From NCBI GenBank assembly GCA_963734665.1, contig CAVTIR010000013.1, positions 310,001 through 374,000 on the forward strand: DNA of 64,000 bases, in the 5' to 3' direction. The stretch comes from Trebonia sp963734665. GTDB taxonomy: Bacteria > Actinomycetota > Actinomycetes > Streptosporangiales > Streptosporangiaceae. The translations under genes and the position numbers were made by a program. The first letter of the stretch is position 1. Each line of letters starts with the position of its first letter. The notes beneath the pieces are model-generated. The model saw nothing but the letters and a program-made list of their open reading frames with translations. It made no database searches and was not told the DNA's origin. Below, piece by piece: positions 26,336 to 34,703 of the stretch.

Positions 26336-26345
26336 GAGTTAACTC
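26336..26345 (+). promoter_or_regulatory. Palindrome GAGTTAACTC before the recombinase gene
   Basis: A perfect 10-bp palindrome about 43 bp upstream of the recombinase GTG, in an AT-richer patch. It could be a binding site for the MerR-like head of the recombinase, either as operator or transposon-end site. Confidence 0.3.
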
Positions 26346-26387
26346 TAGTGTGCATTGCAGCCTTTGAGTGGGTGCTATGTTCGTGTC

Positions 26388-26966
26388 GTGAACCTCAAGG
26401 AGTGGGCGGTGGCGAACGGCGTGCACCCGCATACCGCGTACCGCTGGTTCCGTGAGGGCACCTTGCCGGTCCCCGCGGAGCGGGTCGGGCCGCGCACGAT
26501 CCTGGTGAACATCGAGGCGAACTCCGTCCCGGCCGTGGCCGGCGGCGTGGGACTGTACGCCCGTGTCTCCTCCCGCGACCAGGAGGCGGACCTGGAACGC
26601 CAGACGGCCCGGCTGTCCCAGTGGGCGGCCACGGCCGGGCACCGGGTGGTGCGGATCGAGTCAGAGGTCGCCTCCGGGATGAACGGCGGCAGGGCCAGGG
26701 CCAGGCGGCTCCTGTCTGATCCGGGCGTGACCACCGTGGTCGTGGAGCACCGGGACCGGCTTGGCCGGGTGAACACCGAGCTGATCGAGGCCGCCCTGTC
26801 CGCGACGGGCCGCCGTCTCGTCGTTCTCGACGAGGGCGAAGTCGAGGACGACCTCGCGCAGGACATCGTGGACGTGCTGACCGCGTTCTGCGCCCGCCTG
26901 TACGGCCGCCGCAGTGCGAGGAACCGGGCGGAGAAGGCCCTTGAGGCGGCGGCGGCCGGTGACTGA
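26388..26966 (+). CDS. tnpA: IS607-type serine recombinase (TnpA)
   Basis: Transposase of 192 aa from GTG 26388. Residues 1-40 are a MerR-like helix-turn-helix (NLKEWAVANGVHPHTAYRWFREGTLPVP). The catalytic domain follows: GLYARVSSRDQEADLERQ with nucleophile Ser61, then VVRIESEVASGMNGGRARARRLL and VVVEHRDRLGRVNTELIEAAL carrying the conserved Arg pair. The order HTH then catalytic domain is the reverse of classical resolvases and diagnostic of IS607. It appears full length. Its stop lies 8 nt into tnpB, so the two are coupled. Confidence 0.95.
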   Translation: MNLKEWAVANGVHPHTAYRWFREGTLPVPAERVGPRTILVNIEANSVPAVAGGVGLYARVSSRDQEADLERQTARLSQWAATAGHRVVRIESEVASGMNGGRARARRLLSDPGVTTVVVEHRDRLGRVNTELIEAALSATGRRLVVLDEGEVEDDLAQDIVDVLTAFCARLYGRRSARNRAEKALEAAAAGD

Positions 26967-28611
26967 GCAGCCAGGGAAGAAACAACTCCGGGCCATCGAT
27001 GAGCCGTTCGTCGCCGCCGGGCCGTCCGGGGTCGCGCTACGCGGCCGGCTCAAGAACCTCACGCCCGGCGACGAGGAGGTACTGCGGGCGGTCGGCGCGC
27101 ACCTGGGGCACCTCGCGTCCGGCGATCTCAGGCGGCGCTGCGCGGACGGCAACGGCCACGGCAGCGACACGTGGGCGGCCCGCAAGCAGGGACTGACCGC
27201 CGGGTCGTCCTCACGGTGGGCGGGGTCGATCACGAAGGCCACCCACGATCAGTGGGCGCTGTCCCGCCGCTGCCAGGCCGCGTACATCCAGAACCTGGAA
27301 GCCGGCATCCGGACGCTGTCGCACCGCCTGTCCCGGCCCGTCGGCGAGAAGGGATCGAAGCGCGCCCCCGGCGGCTACCGGTCCAAAGGCGAGTGGTTTC
27401 AGAAATCCCGCCGCCTGGCCGCGCTCGGGGACCGGCTCGCCCGGGAGAAGAGCGACCGGGAAACCGGGACCGTGCATGTCGTACGGGGCGGCAGGCGCCT
27501 GCTCATCACGCGGCACAACCTGCAAGCCGCGCAGCTCACCGAGACCGAATGGCGCCAGCGGTGGGAAGCGTCGCGCTGGTTCCTGGCCGCCGACGGGGAG
27601 TCGGGGAAGCGGTACGGCAACGAGACGATCCGCGTCACACCCGACGGGGAAGTCTTCATCAAGCTCCCGGCTCCGCTCGCGCACCTGGCCAGCGCGGGGC
27701 ACGGCCGGCACGTCCTGTCATCCAGGGTCGCTTTCGCGCACCGGGGCGAGGAGTGGCGGGACCGCACCGAGGCGAACCAGGCGGTCGCCTACCGCATCCA
27801 CTACGACCCGGACCGCGGGCGCTGGTACCTCACCGCGTCCTGGCAGCGCCCCGCGGTCAGGACTATTCCGCTGGAGACGGCACGGGCCGGGGGCATGATC
27901 GGGGTCGACACCAACGCCGGTCACTTCGCCGCATACCGCCTCGACGCCTGCGGCAACCCGGTCGGCGACCCCCGCCGGTTCCCCTACGCCCTGTCCGGCA
28001 CCGCAGATCACCGGGACGCGCAGGTCCGCCACGCCATCACCCGGTTGCTGCACTGGGCCGGGGACAGCGGCGTCAAGGCGATCGGCATCGAGAACCTCGA
28101 CTTCGCACAGGAGAAGACCCGCGAGAAACACGGCCGCAAGAAGCGGTTCCGGCAGGTCATCTCCGGCATCCCGACACGCAACCTCAAGGCCCGGCTCGTG
28201 TCCATGGCCGCCGGACCCGGCCTCTCGATCGTGGCCGTTGACCCGGCCTACACCTCGATGTGGGGAGACCAGCACTGGCGCAAGCCGCTGGCCGCCCCAC
28301 GGCGAACCATGACCCGCCATGACGCGGCCTCGGTCGCGATTGGCAGGCGTGCCCTCGGGCACCCGATCCGGCGACGGACGGCACCGCCCCGCGACGACCA
28401 GAGCGATCGTCACGGGCATCGGACCGCCCAGGCCGGACCAGGCACACCGGGGCGCGAGGGAACCCGCCCGCCCGTCACGGAACGCGCACACGATGCGCAC
28501 CGCCGGACGGGAACGCAGCAGGGAACGCGGGGGACCAGCGCATCCAGAACCGTCCGGGATGCGCGCAGTGCCGGGACGCGGGCCCAAGACCCACTCCTGC
28601 TCACTGATTAG
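26959..28611 (+). CDS. tnpB: TnpB-like RuvC-fold protein lacking the zinc ribbon
   Basis: Accessory protein of the IS element, 550 aa from GTG 26959. RuvC residues are readable: Asp317 in MIGVDTNAGHFAAYRLD, Glu378 in KAIGIENLDFAQEK and Asp455 in MTRHDAASVAIGRRALG. In canonical TnpB a CxxC...CxxC ribbon separates the last two; here that place reads AVDPAYTSMWGDQHWRKPLAAPRR, with no cysteine. TnpB proteins are RNA-guided nucleases whose guide RNA comes from the 3' end of the gene. The last 90 residues are Arg/Thr/Gly-rich and would overlap such an RNA. Nuclease activity is inferred from the intact triad, not demonstrated. Confidence 0.88.
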   Translation: MTEQPGKKQLRAIDEPFVAAGPSGVALRGRLKNLTPGDEEVLRAVGAHLGHLASGDLRRRCADGNGHGSDTWAARKQGLTAGSSSRWAGSITKATHDQWALSRRCQAAYIQNLEAGIRTLSHRLSRPVGEKGSKRAPGGYRSKGEWFQKSRRLAALGDRLAREKSDRETGTVHVVRGGRRLLITRHNLQAAQLTETEWRQRWEASRWFLAADGESGKRYGNETIRVTPDGEVFIKLPAPLAHLASAGHGRHVLSSRVAFAHRGEEWRDRTEANQAVAYRIHYDPDRGRWYLTASWQRPAVRTIPLETARAGGMIGVDTNAGHFAAYRLDACGNPVGDPRRFPYALSGTADHRDAQVRHAITRLLHWAGDSGVKAIGIENLDFAQEKTREKHGRKKRFRQVISGIPTRNLKARLVSMAAGPGLSIVAVDPAYTSMWGDQHWRKPLAAPRRTMTRHDAASVAIGRRALGHPIRRRTAPPRDDQSDRHGHRTAQAGPGTPGREGTRPPVTERAHDAHRRTGTQQGTRGTSASRTVRDARSAGTRAQDPLLLTD

Positions 28612-29990
28612 GAACGGTTGACCCGTCTGGCTGCCTGGGCGTGGAGTGCCAGGAGCGCCTGGTGGCGCGCCGCTATATCGGCCTGGTCCGCTGGCTCTGG
28701 GACGGTGCGCTCGCTCACCCGCGCGATCATGGCCGCCTGGTCGAGGAGGACATGGGAGCGGCCGGGCGGGGCAACCGCCATGATCTTGGACAGCGCTTCC
28801 AGTTGCCGGATCAGGACTGCCGGCATGCCGTCGGCGGCCTGGCGGATCTTCTCGAATGACCGCTGCACCAGGCGCTCGTAGCTGACCGGGACCGTGATGA
28901 GCCTGATGGTGCCGAGGCAGTCGCGGTGGCAGGACTGCGGGTGCCAGTCGACGGCGATCTTGCACAGGCTGTCGCCCAGCCAGTCGATGCAGGTCATGGC
29001 CGTGAAGGTGTCATTGACCGCGGGGGATAGCGCGCGGATCGCGATCTCCACCAGCTGGTCGATGCCGAAGGCGATGTCCTGGCTCAGCGTGCGTAGCGGG
29101 CCCGTGATGTGCACGGTCTCCAGGCGGCGGCCTATCGCGGCTGAAGACTCGGGGGGCCAGACGGTCGCCACCGGGTGCCCCTTAGTGAGGAAATGCCCCG
29201 GCCGGTAGTGCAGCCGTATCACGGCGTCGTACTCGGCGGCGATTCGTATCAGCGTCGCGTGCCTGACGAACCGCAGGTAACCACTGGTTGGTGCGGTGAC
29301 GACGCTGCCGTGGCGGTCCAGTCGGGCCAGCAGGACTTCTGCCGACGGGCCATTGGCGGGGGCCGTGCCGTTGAGCGAGGGGCTGGCGGGCGGGGAGGCG
29401 CCGGCCGGCGCGGGTGCTGCCTCGGCGTCGATGGCCCCGCCCAGTTCATGGGCGATGCTGGCGATGACCGCGGGCAGTTGGATGGCGGTGGCGATGTGGT
29501 GGATGAAGTAGATGAGCACGCCAAGGTCGATGGCGGTCAGGGCCAGCGCCACCGTCACCGACAGGTGCGGCACGAAGGTACTCCCGATCGAGATGAGCGT
29601 GAGCATGGCATAGAAGAACGTCGCCACGAAGGTCCCCAGGGTCAACTGGCTGCCCCGGTCCCTGATGAACGTGCGCAGCATCCGCGGCCCGAACTGCTGC
29701 GACGCGAGCGTCAGCGCCACGATCATGACAGAGAAGACGACGCCGACGACCGTGATGAGCGCTCCGGCCAGCGACGACAGGATCTCCCTCGCGGCGTCCG
29801 GTGAGCCGCTGATCACCCACGACGGCAGCCGCAGCTCGCCGTGGAAGGCGGCCTCGTCGACGCTCCGGGTCACCGCGAACAGCACGACCGCCGCCACGCT
29901 CTCGATGGCGGGGATGAGCCACAGGTTGGTGCGGAGCGCCTCGTCGCGCCAGTCCGATTCGACCGTGAGCTTGCGAAGGGTTATGCGCAT
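28608..29990 (-). CDS. DUF2254 membrane protein
   Basis: Predicted inner-membrane protein of 460 aa, family DUF2254, function unknown. The N-terminal half has four to five hydrophobic segments, including LWLIPAIESVAAVVLFAV, SSLAGALITVVGVVFSVMIVALTLAS, LGTFVATFFYAMLTLISI and VTVALALTAIDLGVLIYFI. The central signature is ASQQFGPRMLRTFIRDRGSQ. The C-terminal half is soluble (DIAFGIDQLVEIAIRALSPAVNDTFTAMTCIDWLG). Its TAA overlaps the tnpB TAG in convergent orientation, so the element sits flush against this gene. Confidence 0.9.
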   Translation of the reverse strand: MRITLRKLTVESDWRDEALRTNLWLIPAIESVAAVVLFAVTRSVDEAAFHGELRLPSWVISGSPDAAREILSSLAGALITVVGVVFSVMIVALTLASQQFGPRMLRTFIRDRGSQLTLGTFVATFFYAMLTLISIGSTFVPHLSVTVALALTAIDLGVLIYFIHHIATAIQLPAVIASIAHELGGAIDAEAAPAPAGASPPASPSLNGTAPANGPSAEVLLARLDRHGSVVTAPTSGYLRFVRHATLIRIAAEYDAVIRLHYRPGHFLTKGHPVATVWPPESSAAIGRRLETVHITGPLRTLSQDIAFGIDQLVEIAIRALSPAVNDTFTAMTCIDWLGDSLCKIAVDWHPQSCHRDCLGTIRLITVPVSYERLVQRSFEKIRQAADGMPAVLIRQLEALSKIMAVAPPGRSHVLLDQAAMIARVSERTVPEPADQADIAARHQALLALHAQAARRVNRS

Positions 29991-30206
29991 TGCCTCGTCC
30001 TCGTCAGCATGTCATGCCGACCAGGCTTCCCGGCTCACCTGCCATCAGGATAGCCGTCGCGGGCACTCCCGCTGCACGCCTCGTCCCTTCGTGCTGTTCC
30101 GGCCGTCGGGCAAGCGGCGGATCTGCAGCACCGAGCGTCCGGGCGAGGGATTGCCGCCAGACCAGGCCGTCCTACCGCGCGGCGCGGCAATCCCTCATCA
30201 GGATGA

Positions 30207-31082
30207 TTACCCAGCGAATCCGGGAACGCCGGATAGCATGTCAGGCTTGGCTACCGCGCAGAAGTTGCAAACGTAACCTTCGGGCATGCTGAAAGGCGTG
30301 AACTGGCTTGGCACGACTGAAGATAGCTGGTGCTTGTCGAGGTCAAATTGATCGATTGGGCGCAGCGCCGGCCCGTCGATGAAATACAGCGTGTACCCGA
30401 TACCCTCGATCTCTGCGAAGACATCCTTGATGGGATGATCCAGGTGCCGCTGCTCGATCTCAATGATCATGGGGGGGAGATATTCGCGGAGGATCGCAGA
30501 CGCGCCGCGGAGCACGGATATCTCATGCCCCTCCACGTCTATCTTGATGAAGTCAATGTGACGGTCGCCGACCTCATCATCCAGCCGTACCGTCGGAACC
30601 GATACCTTCTGGACGCGAACGCCATGCTGCCCGTCAAACCCGTGGGCGATGCTCGACTGCGCGGTCACGTGCCGGTTACCGAAGACTGGAACCTGCATGT
30701 CCGCACTGCCCGCTACATCCGACACCGCGACAGGCCGGAAATGGACATTGGGCCTCGCCTTGGCCAGCTTCCCAAGCACCGCCCTGTTCGCGGGATGCGG
30801 CTCGTAACTGAACACGATCCCGGATCCGCCCACTTTACGGGCGAGGTGATAGCTGAACAGGCCCCAGCTCGCGCCGACGTCCACGGTGACGGCGCCGCTG
30901 CCGACAAAGCGGTCGGTGAGCGCCGCGGCGAGGTCGCCGCCCTTGATCTGCCGGCCCCATACGAATTCCACCGTCGCCTGCATGGCTTCGCATCCGAAGT
31001 AGCGGCCAACGTTGCGCGGCGTCGCAAAGGTCGCAGCTGAGTTGACCAGGGCGCTTTTGACACCGGAATAACTAAAGGGCAT
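30207..31082 (-). CDS. FkbM-family SAM-dependent methyltransferase
   Basis: O-methyltransferase-like protein of 291 aa, ATG 31082 behind GGGAAGGGGAGTA. The SAM motif I is VTVDVGASWGLFSYHLA (about 74-90), the acidic motif II is IVFSYEPHPANRAVL, and the FkbM signature IDFIKIDVEGHEISVLRGA is at about 187-205. Family members methylate sugars or polyketide precursors. It is isolated from other biosynthetic genes and less GC-rich than most of the window, so horizontal acquisition is possible. Substrate unknown. Confidence 0.92.
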   Translation of the reverse strand: MPFSYSGVKSALVNSAATFATPRNVGRYFGCEAMQATVEFVWGRQIKGGDLAAALTDRFVGSGAVTVDVGASWGLFSYHLARKVGGSGIVFSYEPHPANRAVLGKLAKARPNVHFRPVAVSDVAGSADMQVPVFGNRHVTAQSSIAHGFDGQHGVRVQKVSVPTVRLDDEVGDRHIDFIKIDVEGHEISVLRGASAILREYLPPMIIEIEQRHLDHPIKDVFAEIEGIGYTLYFIDGPALRPIDQFDLDKHQLSSVVPSQFTPFSMPEGYVCNFCAVAKPDMLSGVPGFAG

Positions 31083-31484
31083 TACTCCCCTTCCCTGCCT
31101 TGGTTCCGCTTACTTCGCGTTTACTTCCCGTTGCCCCAGTTGGGGCCTGAGCCTAGACCTCCTCGAACACTTTAGGCCTGAGTGTGGCCTTTTGGTGTGA
31201 ATCTGATCGAACACGTCGCAATCATGTTGCATCCGGTGGAGGATCACGGCGCTGACACGCCAGGGACGCAGGCCGCGCGGACGCGGCCGCGTCGGACAGC
31301 GGGTCCGGCGCGGGCAACCCGCCACGATCGCTACGACGCAGGTAGCGGCCTTGCTCGCGGCCGGTCGCTGACAGCGAGACGCCCGGTCCCGCACCCGGCA
31401 GGGCCATGGGCGGGACCGGGCGGAGCACGCACCCGTTCGGATGATCCTTGTTCTTGACTTGATTGATCTTGATCGATCTTGGCC
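31083..31484. other. Intergenic region (about 400 bp)
   Basis: It holds GCCCCA-GT-TGGGGC (31133-31146) and a hairpin AGGCC (31174-31178) / GGCCT (31186-31190) followed by TTTT, which would terminate + strand transcripts although no + gene ends here. Near 31455-31475 TTGATC-like units repeat. No protein or RNA gene is evident. Confidence 0.4.
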
Positions 31485-33917
31485 TTATTCGGTGCGGAGC
31501 GCGGCGGCGGTGCGGGAACGGGCCGCCCAGGAGGCGGGCGCGAGGGCGCCGGCGACCGCGATGACCAGGCCCGCAAGGGCCAGGCCGATCATCTCCGGGG
31601 TCGAGTACACCGAGATGACCGATGCCGGGAGGCCCGAGTTAGCCGCGTGGGCCATCGCCGGGAGGACGTTGTGATGGAGGACGATGCCGGCCGGGACGGC
31701 GATGATGCCGGCGACCAGGCCGGTGATGCCGACCGAGCAGACCACCATGGTCAGGGTCTGCCGCGGGGTCATGCCCAAGGCCTTGAACACGCCGATGTCA
31801 TGGGCTTTTTCGCGGATCTGCAGGGCGACCGTGTTGAGCACGCCGAGCCCGGCGACGGCGATGATCAGCAGGGTGAGCATGGCGACCAGGGTCGTGACCG
31901 CGAACAGCGCCTTGCCGCCGCCGCCGTTGGCGTTGACGCCGTACGTGTCGCCGAGCGCTGCTTGCAGGCCGCTCGCGTAATCGTCGGCGCTGACGCCAGG
32001 CTTGAGCGTGACCACGTAGTTGCCGCTGCCGGTGACCGTGGGGTCGATCGCGGCGAGCGTCGCCGGCGACATGAACACGCTCACGTCGTTGCCCGGCGCG
32101 AAGACCTCGCCGACGATCTTCGCCGTGACCTTGTGGCTGCCGTTGACCATCGTGTACATGTCGCCGACGGCCGTCGAGGTGTCATTGAGGAACAGCGTGT
32201 TGACGTCGATCTCCGGGACGGCCGGCGACTGCGAGTACCACGTGCCTGAGATCAGCACCCAGTTTGACCAGGCCGGGTCGCCGTCGCCGTAGGCGGTGAT
32301 CTGCGCGCCGCCGTCCGTCGTGCCCAGGCCGGGGAACTCCAGGTTGTCGTTCGTCTGCGTCAGGTAGTGCAGGGTGCCGGGCTGGGCGTCGATGGCCGTG
32401 GTAATGGCGTGCTGCTGCGCCGCGGTCAGCTGGTTCCCGCCCGGGCCGACGACGGCGACGGCCCTTTTCCTTCCTCCCTTTCCTGTCCTGGCGGGGCCGC
32501 CTGGGTTCGCGGTCACGCCTGCCGGCAGCGCGTTGACCCGCACCGGCAGACGCGCCCCGTCGGAGATGTCGTTGTAGACGTGGTTCAGCGATGTCGCAAG
32601 GCCCACGCCGAACGTCACCGCCGCCGCGCCGAACAGCACCGCGATCACCGTGACGAACGTGCGGCCCGGCCGGGCGGCGGGCGACGCGAAGCCGAGGGTG
32701 ACCGGGCGCGGCACGCTCGTCAGCTTCGAGAGCGCCCGCTGGGCGAAGAAGCCGTGCTTCGGCCTTGGCGCCCGGCCGGTCGCGATCGCCTGCACCGCCG
32801 ACATCGACCCGGCCCGCGACGCCGGGCCGACGGCGGCGGCGACGGTGAGCACGAGGACGGTGAGCGGCACGGCCACGTCCACCCAGAACGGCACGCCGAG
32901 CACGCCGACCTGGTACACCTGCGCGTTCTGCGCGTAGATCGGCGCGGCGAGAAGGTTGCCGCAGACCACGCCGACGACCGCGCCGATGAGGGCGGGCACC
33001 GCGACGAGCAGCACGTACGCGGCGACGACCTGGGCTGGGGTGAAGCCGATTGACTTGAGGATGCCGATCCGCGTGGTGCCCGCGACCACCGCGCCGCCGA
33101 CCACGTTGACGACGATCAGCACCGAGATGACCATGGCGATCACGCCGAACGCGATGATGAACGGCACCCACGGCGCGACGTTGGACTGCTCCGACTGGCG
33201 GACCGCGAGGTACGAGGTCGGCGCGCCGACGACCGCGCCGCTCGGCAGAGCCGCCTCCACCGCGTGGGTGTCCGCGGTGAGGTCGCTGGTTGTCGCGTTG
33301 GATGCGAACCGGTACAGGAGCTGTACATGGCCGGTTCCGCCGCTGCCCGCGATGGCGTTCATCTCGGCGGGGAGGACCCAGCCGTCGGCGGTGTTGGTGA
33401 CCGAGTTCGCGATGCCGACGACGGTCATCGCCTGCTTGCCGACGGTGACCGTCGCGCCGAGCTGGCCGGGGCCGTTCCCGTTCACGTTCAGCACGATCTG
33501 GTTGTCGCTCGTCGCCCAGTGGCCCTGCTGCAGGGTGAGGTCGTCCACCGGGCCGCCCGGCGAGGGGCGGGCGACGAGGGTCAGCGCGACGCCGTCGAGC
33601 GTGCCGCCGACCTGGGGGATGGTGACCTGCGCCGAGACACTGTCGGTGGCGAGAGGCCCGGCGACGGCGGTGACGCCTGCCACCTTCGTCGCGGCCGTGA
33701 CCTGCGCGGCCGAGGCGACAGAGGTGTCCACGGTGACGGCCAGGTCCGCGCCGTGCTGTGACGCGAACGCGTGGTCGAACGGGCTGTGCGCGTCGGCGAG
33801 CATGCCGAGCGCGAGGGTGGAGGCCGCAGTCGAGACGAGCACGACGAGGCCGATGATGATGGCCTGGAGCCTTCGGCCGCCGAGGCCGCCGCGCGCGGCG
33901 CGGAACACGGCGCTCAT
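31485..33917 (-). CDS. MacB/FtsX-type ABC transporter permease
   Basis: Permease of 810 aa with two FtsX-like units. One N-terminal helix (AIIIGLVVLVSTAASTLALGML) is followed by a large extracytoplasmic domain, then helices at VPFIIAFGVIAMVISVLIVVNVVGG and VAAYVLLVAVPALIGAVVGVV, a second external domain and the final LIIAVAGLGVLNTVALQIREKAHDIGVFKALGMTPRQ set. Both units carry the KxxGxTPxQ motif (GILKSIGFTPAQV and FKALGMTPRQT). The stop of the ATPase overlaps its start by 4 bp. Such exporters act on antimicrobial peptides or lipoproteins. The two-component system transcribed away from it probably senses the same stress. Confidence 0.92.
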   Translation of the reverse strand: MSAVFRAARGGLGGRRLQAIIIGLVVLVSTAASTLALGMLADAHSPFDHAFASQHGADLAVTVDTSVASAAQVTAATKVAGVTAVAGPLATDSVSAQVTIPQVGGTLDGVALTLVARPSPGGPVDDLTLQQGHWATSDNQIVLNVNGNGPGQLGATVTVGKQAMTVVGIANSVTNTADGWVLPAEMNAIAGSGGTGHVQLLYRFASNATTSDLTADTHAVEAALPSGAVVGAPTSYLAVRQSEQSNVAPWVPFIIAFGVIAMVISVLIVVNVVGGAVVAGTTRIGILKSIGFTPAQVVAAYVLLVAVPALIGAVVGVVCGNLLAAPIYAQNAQVYQVGVLGVPFWVDVAVPLTVLVLTVAAAVGPASRAGSMSAVQAIATGRAPRPKHGFFAQRALSKLTSVPRPVTLGFASPAARPGRTFVTVIAVLFGAAAVTFGVGLATSLNHVYNDISDGARLPVRVNALPAGVTANPGGPARTGKGGRKRAVAVVGPGGNQLTAAQQHAITTAIDAQPGTLHYLTQTNDNLEFPGLGTTDGGAQITAYGDGDPAWSNWVLISGTWYSQSPAVPEIDVNTLFLNDTSTAVGDMYTMVNGSHKVTAKIVGEVFAPGNDVSVFMSPATLAAIDPTVTGSGNYVVTLKPGVSADDYASGLQAALGDTYGVNANGGGGKALFAVTTLVAMLTLLIIAVAGLGVLNTVALQIREKAHDIGVFKALGMTPRQTLTMVVCSVGITGLVAGIIAVPAGIVLHHNVLPAMAHAANSGLPASVISVYSTPEMIGLALAGLVIAVAGALAPASWAARSRTAAALRTE

Positions 33918-34603
33918 GACCGTGCCACCACCGTATCCGAGGCGACGCGCCCGTCGGCGATGTGGACGACCCGCCGGGCGTACCGCCGGGCGAGCTCGGG
34001 GCTGTGGGTGACGACGATCAGCGTCTGCCCCTGGGCGTTGAGGTCAAGGAGCAGGCGGCCGATCTCGTCGCCTGTGGTCGTGTCGACCGCGCCGGTCGGC
34101 TCGTCGGCGAGCAGCAGCGCGGGCTTGTTGATCAGCGCCCGGGCGATCGCGACCCGTTGCCGCTCGCCGCCCGACAGCCGGGCCGGGTAGGCGTCGCGGC
34201 GGTGCGCGATCCTCAGCGTGACGAGCAGTTCCTCGGCGCGCTCGCGGGCGTCCCGCGCCTTCGCCCCGGCGAGCTGCGCCGGCAGCAGCACGTTGTCAAT
34301 GACCGTCATGTCGTCAAGGAGGTTGAAGAACTGGAAGATCATGCCGACCTGCCTTCTCCGGAACCTGGCGGCACCCGCCTCGGAGAGCATGTCGACCCGC
34401 TCGTCGCCGACGCGGATCGCCCCGCTTGTCGGCTTGTCCATCCCGGCGATGAGGTTGAGCAGCGTCGACTTGCCGCTTCCTGACGGCCCCATGATGGCGA
34501 CCGCCGCGCCCGGCTCGACCCGCAGGCTCACGTCGTCGACGGCGGGCGTGGGTGCCCCGTCGTAGCGCTTGGTGACGTTCTCTAGCTGAACTACCGTGTC
34601 CAT
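33914..34603 (-). CDS. MacB/LolD-type ABC transporter ATPase
   Basis: ATP-binding subunit of 229 aa. Walker A GPSGSGKST at about 39-47, Q-loop QFFNLLDDMTVIDNVLLPAQLAG, signature LSGGERQRVAIARAL and Walker B LLLADEPTGAVDTTTG, with the H-loop in VVTHSPELARRYA. The sequence is of the LolD/MacB type that pairs with FtsX-like permeases. The intergenic region upstream (34604-34703) is shared with the sensor kinase gene on the opposite strand, so both units can be driven by one control region. Confidence 0.95.
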   Translation of the reverse strand: MDTVVQLENVTKRYDGAPTPAVDDVSLRVEPGAAVAIMGPSGSGKSTLLNLIAGMDKPTSGAIRVGDERVDMLSEAGAARFRRRQVGMIFQFFNLLDDMTVIDNVLLPAQLAGAKARDARERAEELLVTLRIAHRRDAYPARLSGGERQRVAIARALINKPALLLADEPTGAVDTTTGDEIGRLLLDLNAQGQTLIVVTHSPELARRYARRVVHIADGRVASDTVVARS

Positions 34604-34703
34604 GGCGGTGACGGTAGTCGCGCGGCCGCTGCGTCCGCGTCCCTCGCGATGTTGATCGTCCCTAACGTATCCGGGTTACTCGCCGGCGCCCGTCATCCTT
34701 CCG

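Larger units (their letters stand above)
26336..28611 (+). mobile_element. IS607-family insertion sequence (boundaries approximate)
   Basis: Serine-recombinase tnpA plus overlapping tnpB, the standard IS607 arrangement. Ends are not resolved: the left limit is set at the palindrome before tnpA and the right at the tnpB stop, which itself overlaps the stop of the convergent DUF2254 gene. Confidence 0.7.

Noticed and set aside
31174..31194. Hairpin with TTTT as a terminator for a + strand gene
   Set aside because: No + strand gene ends here; kept only as a note in the intergenic entry.
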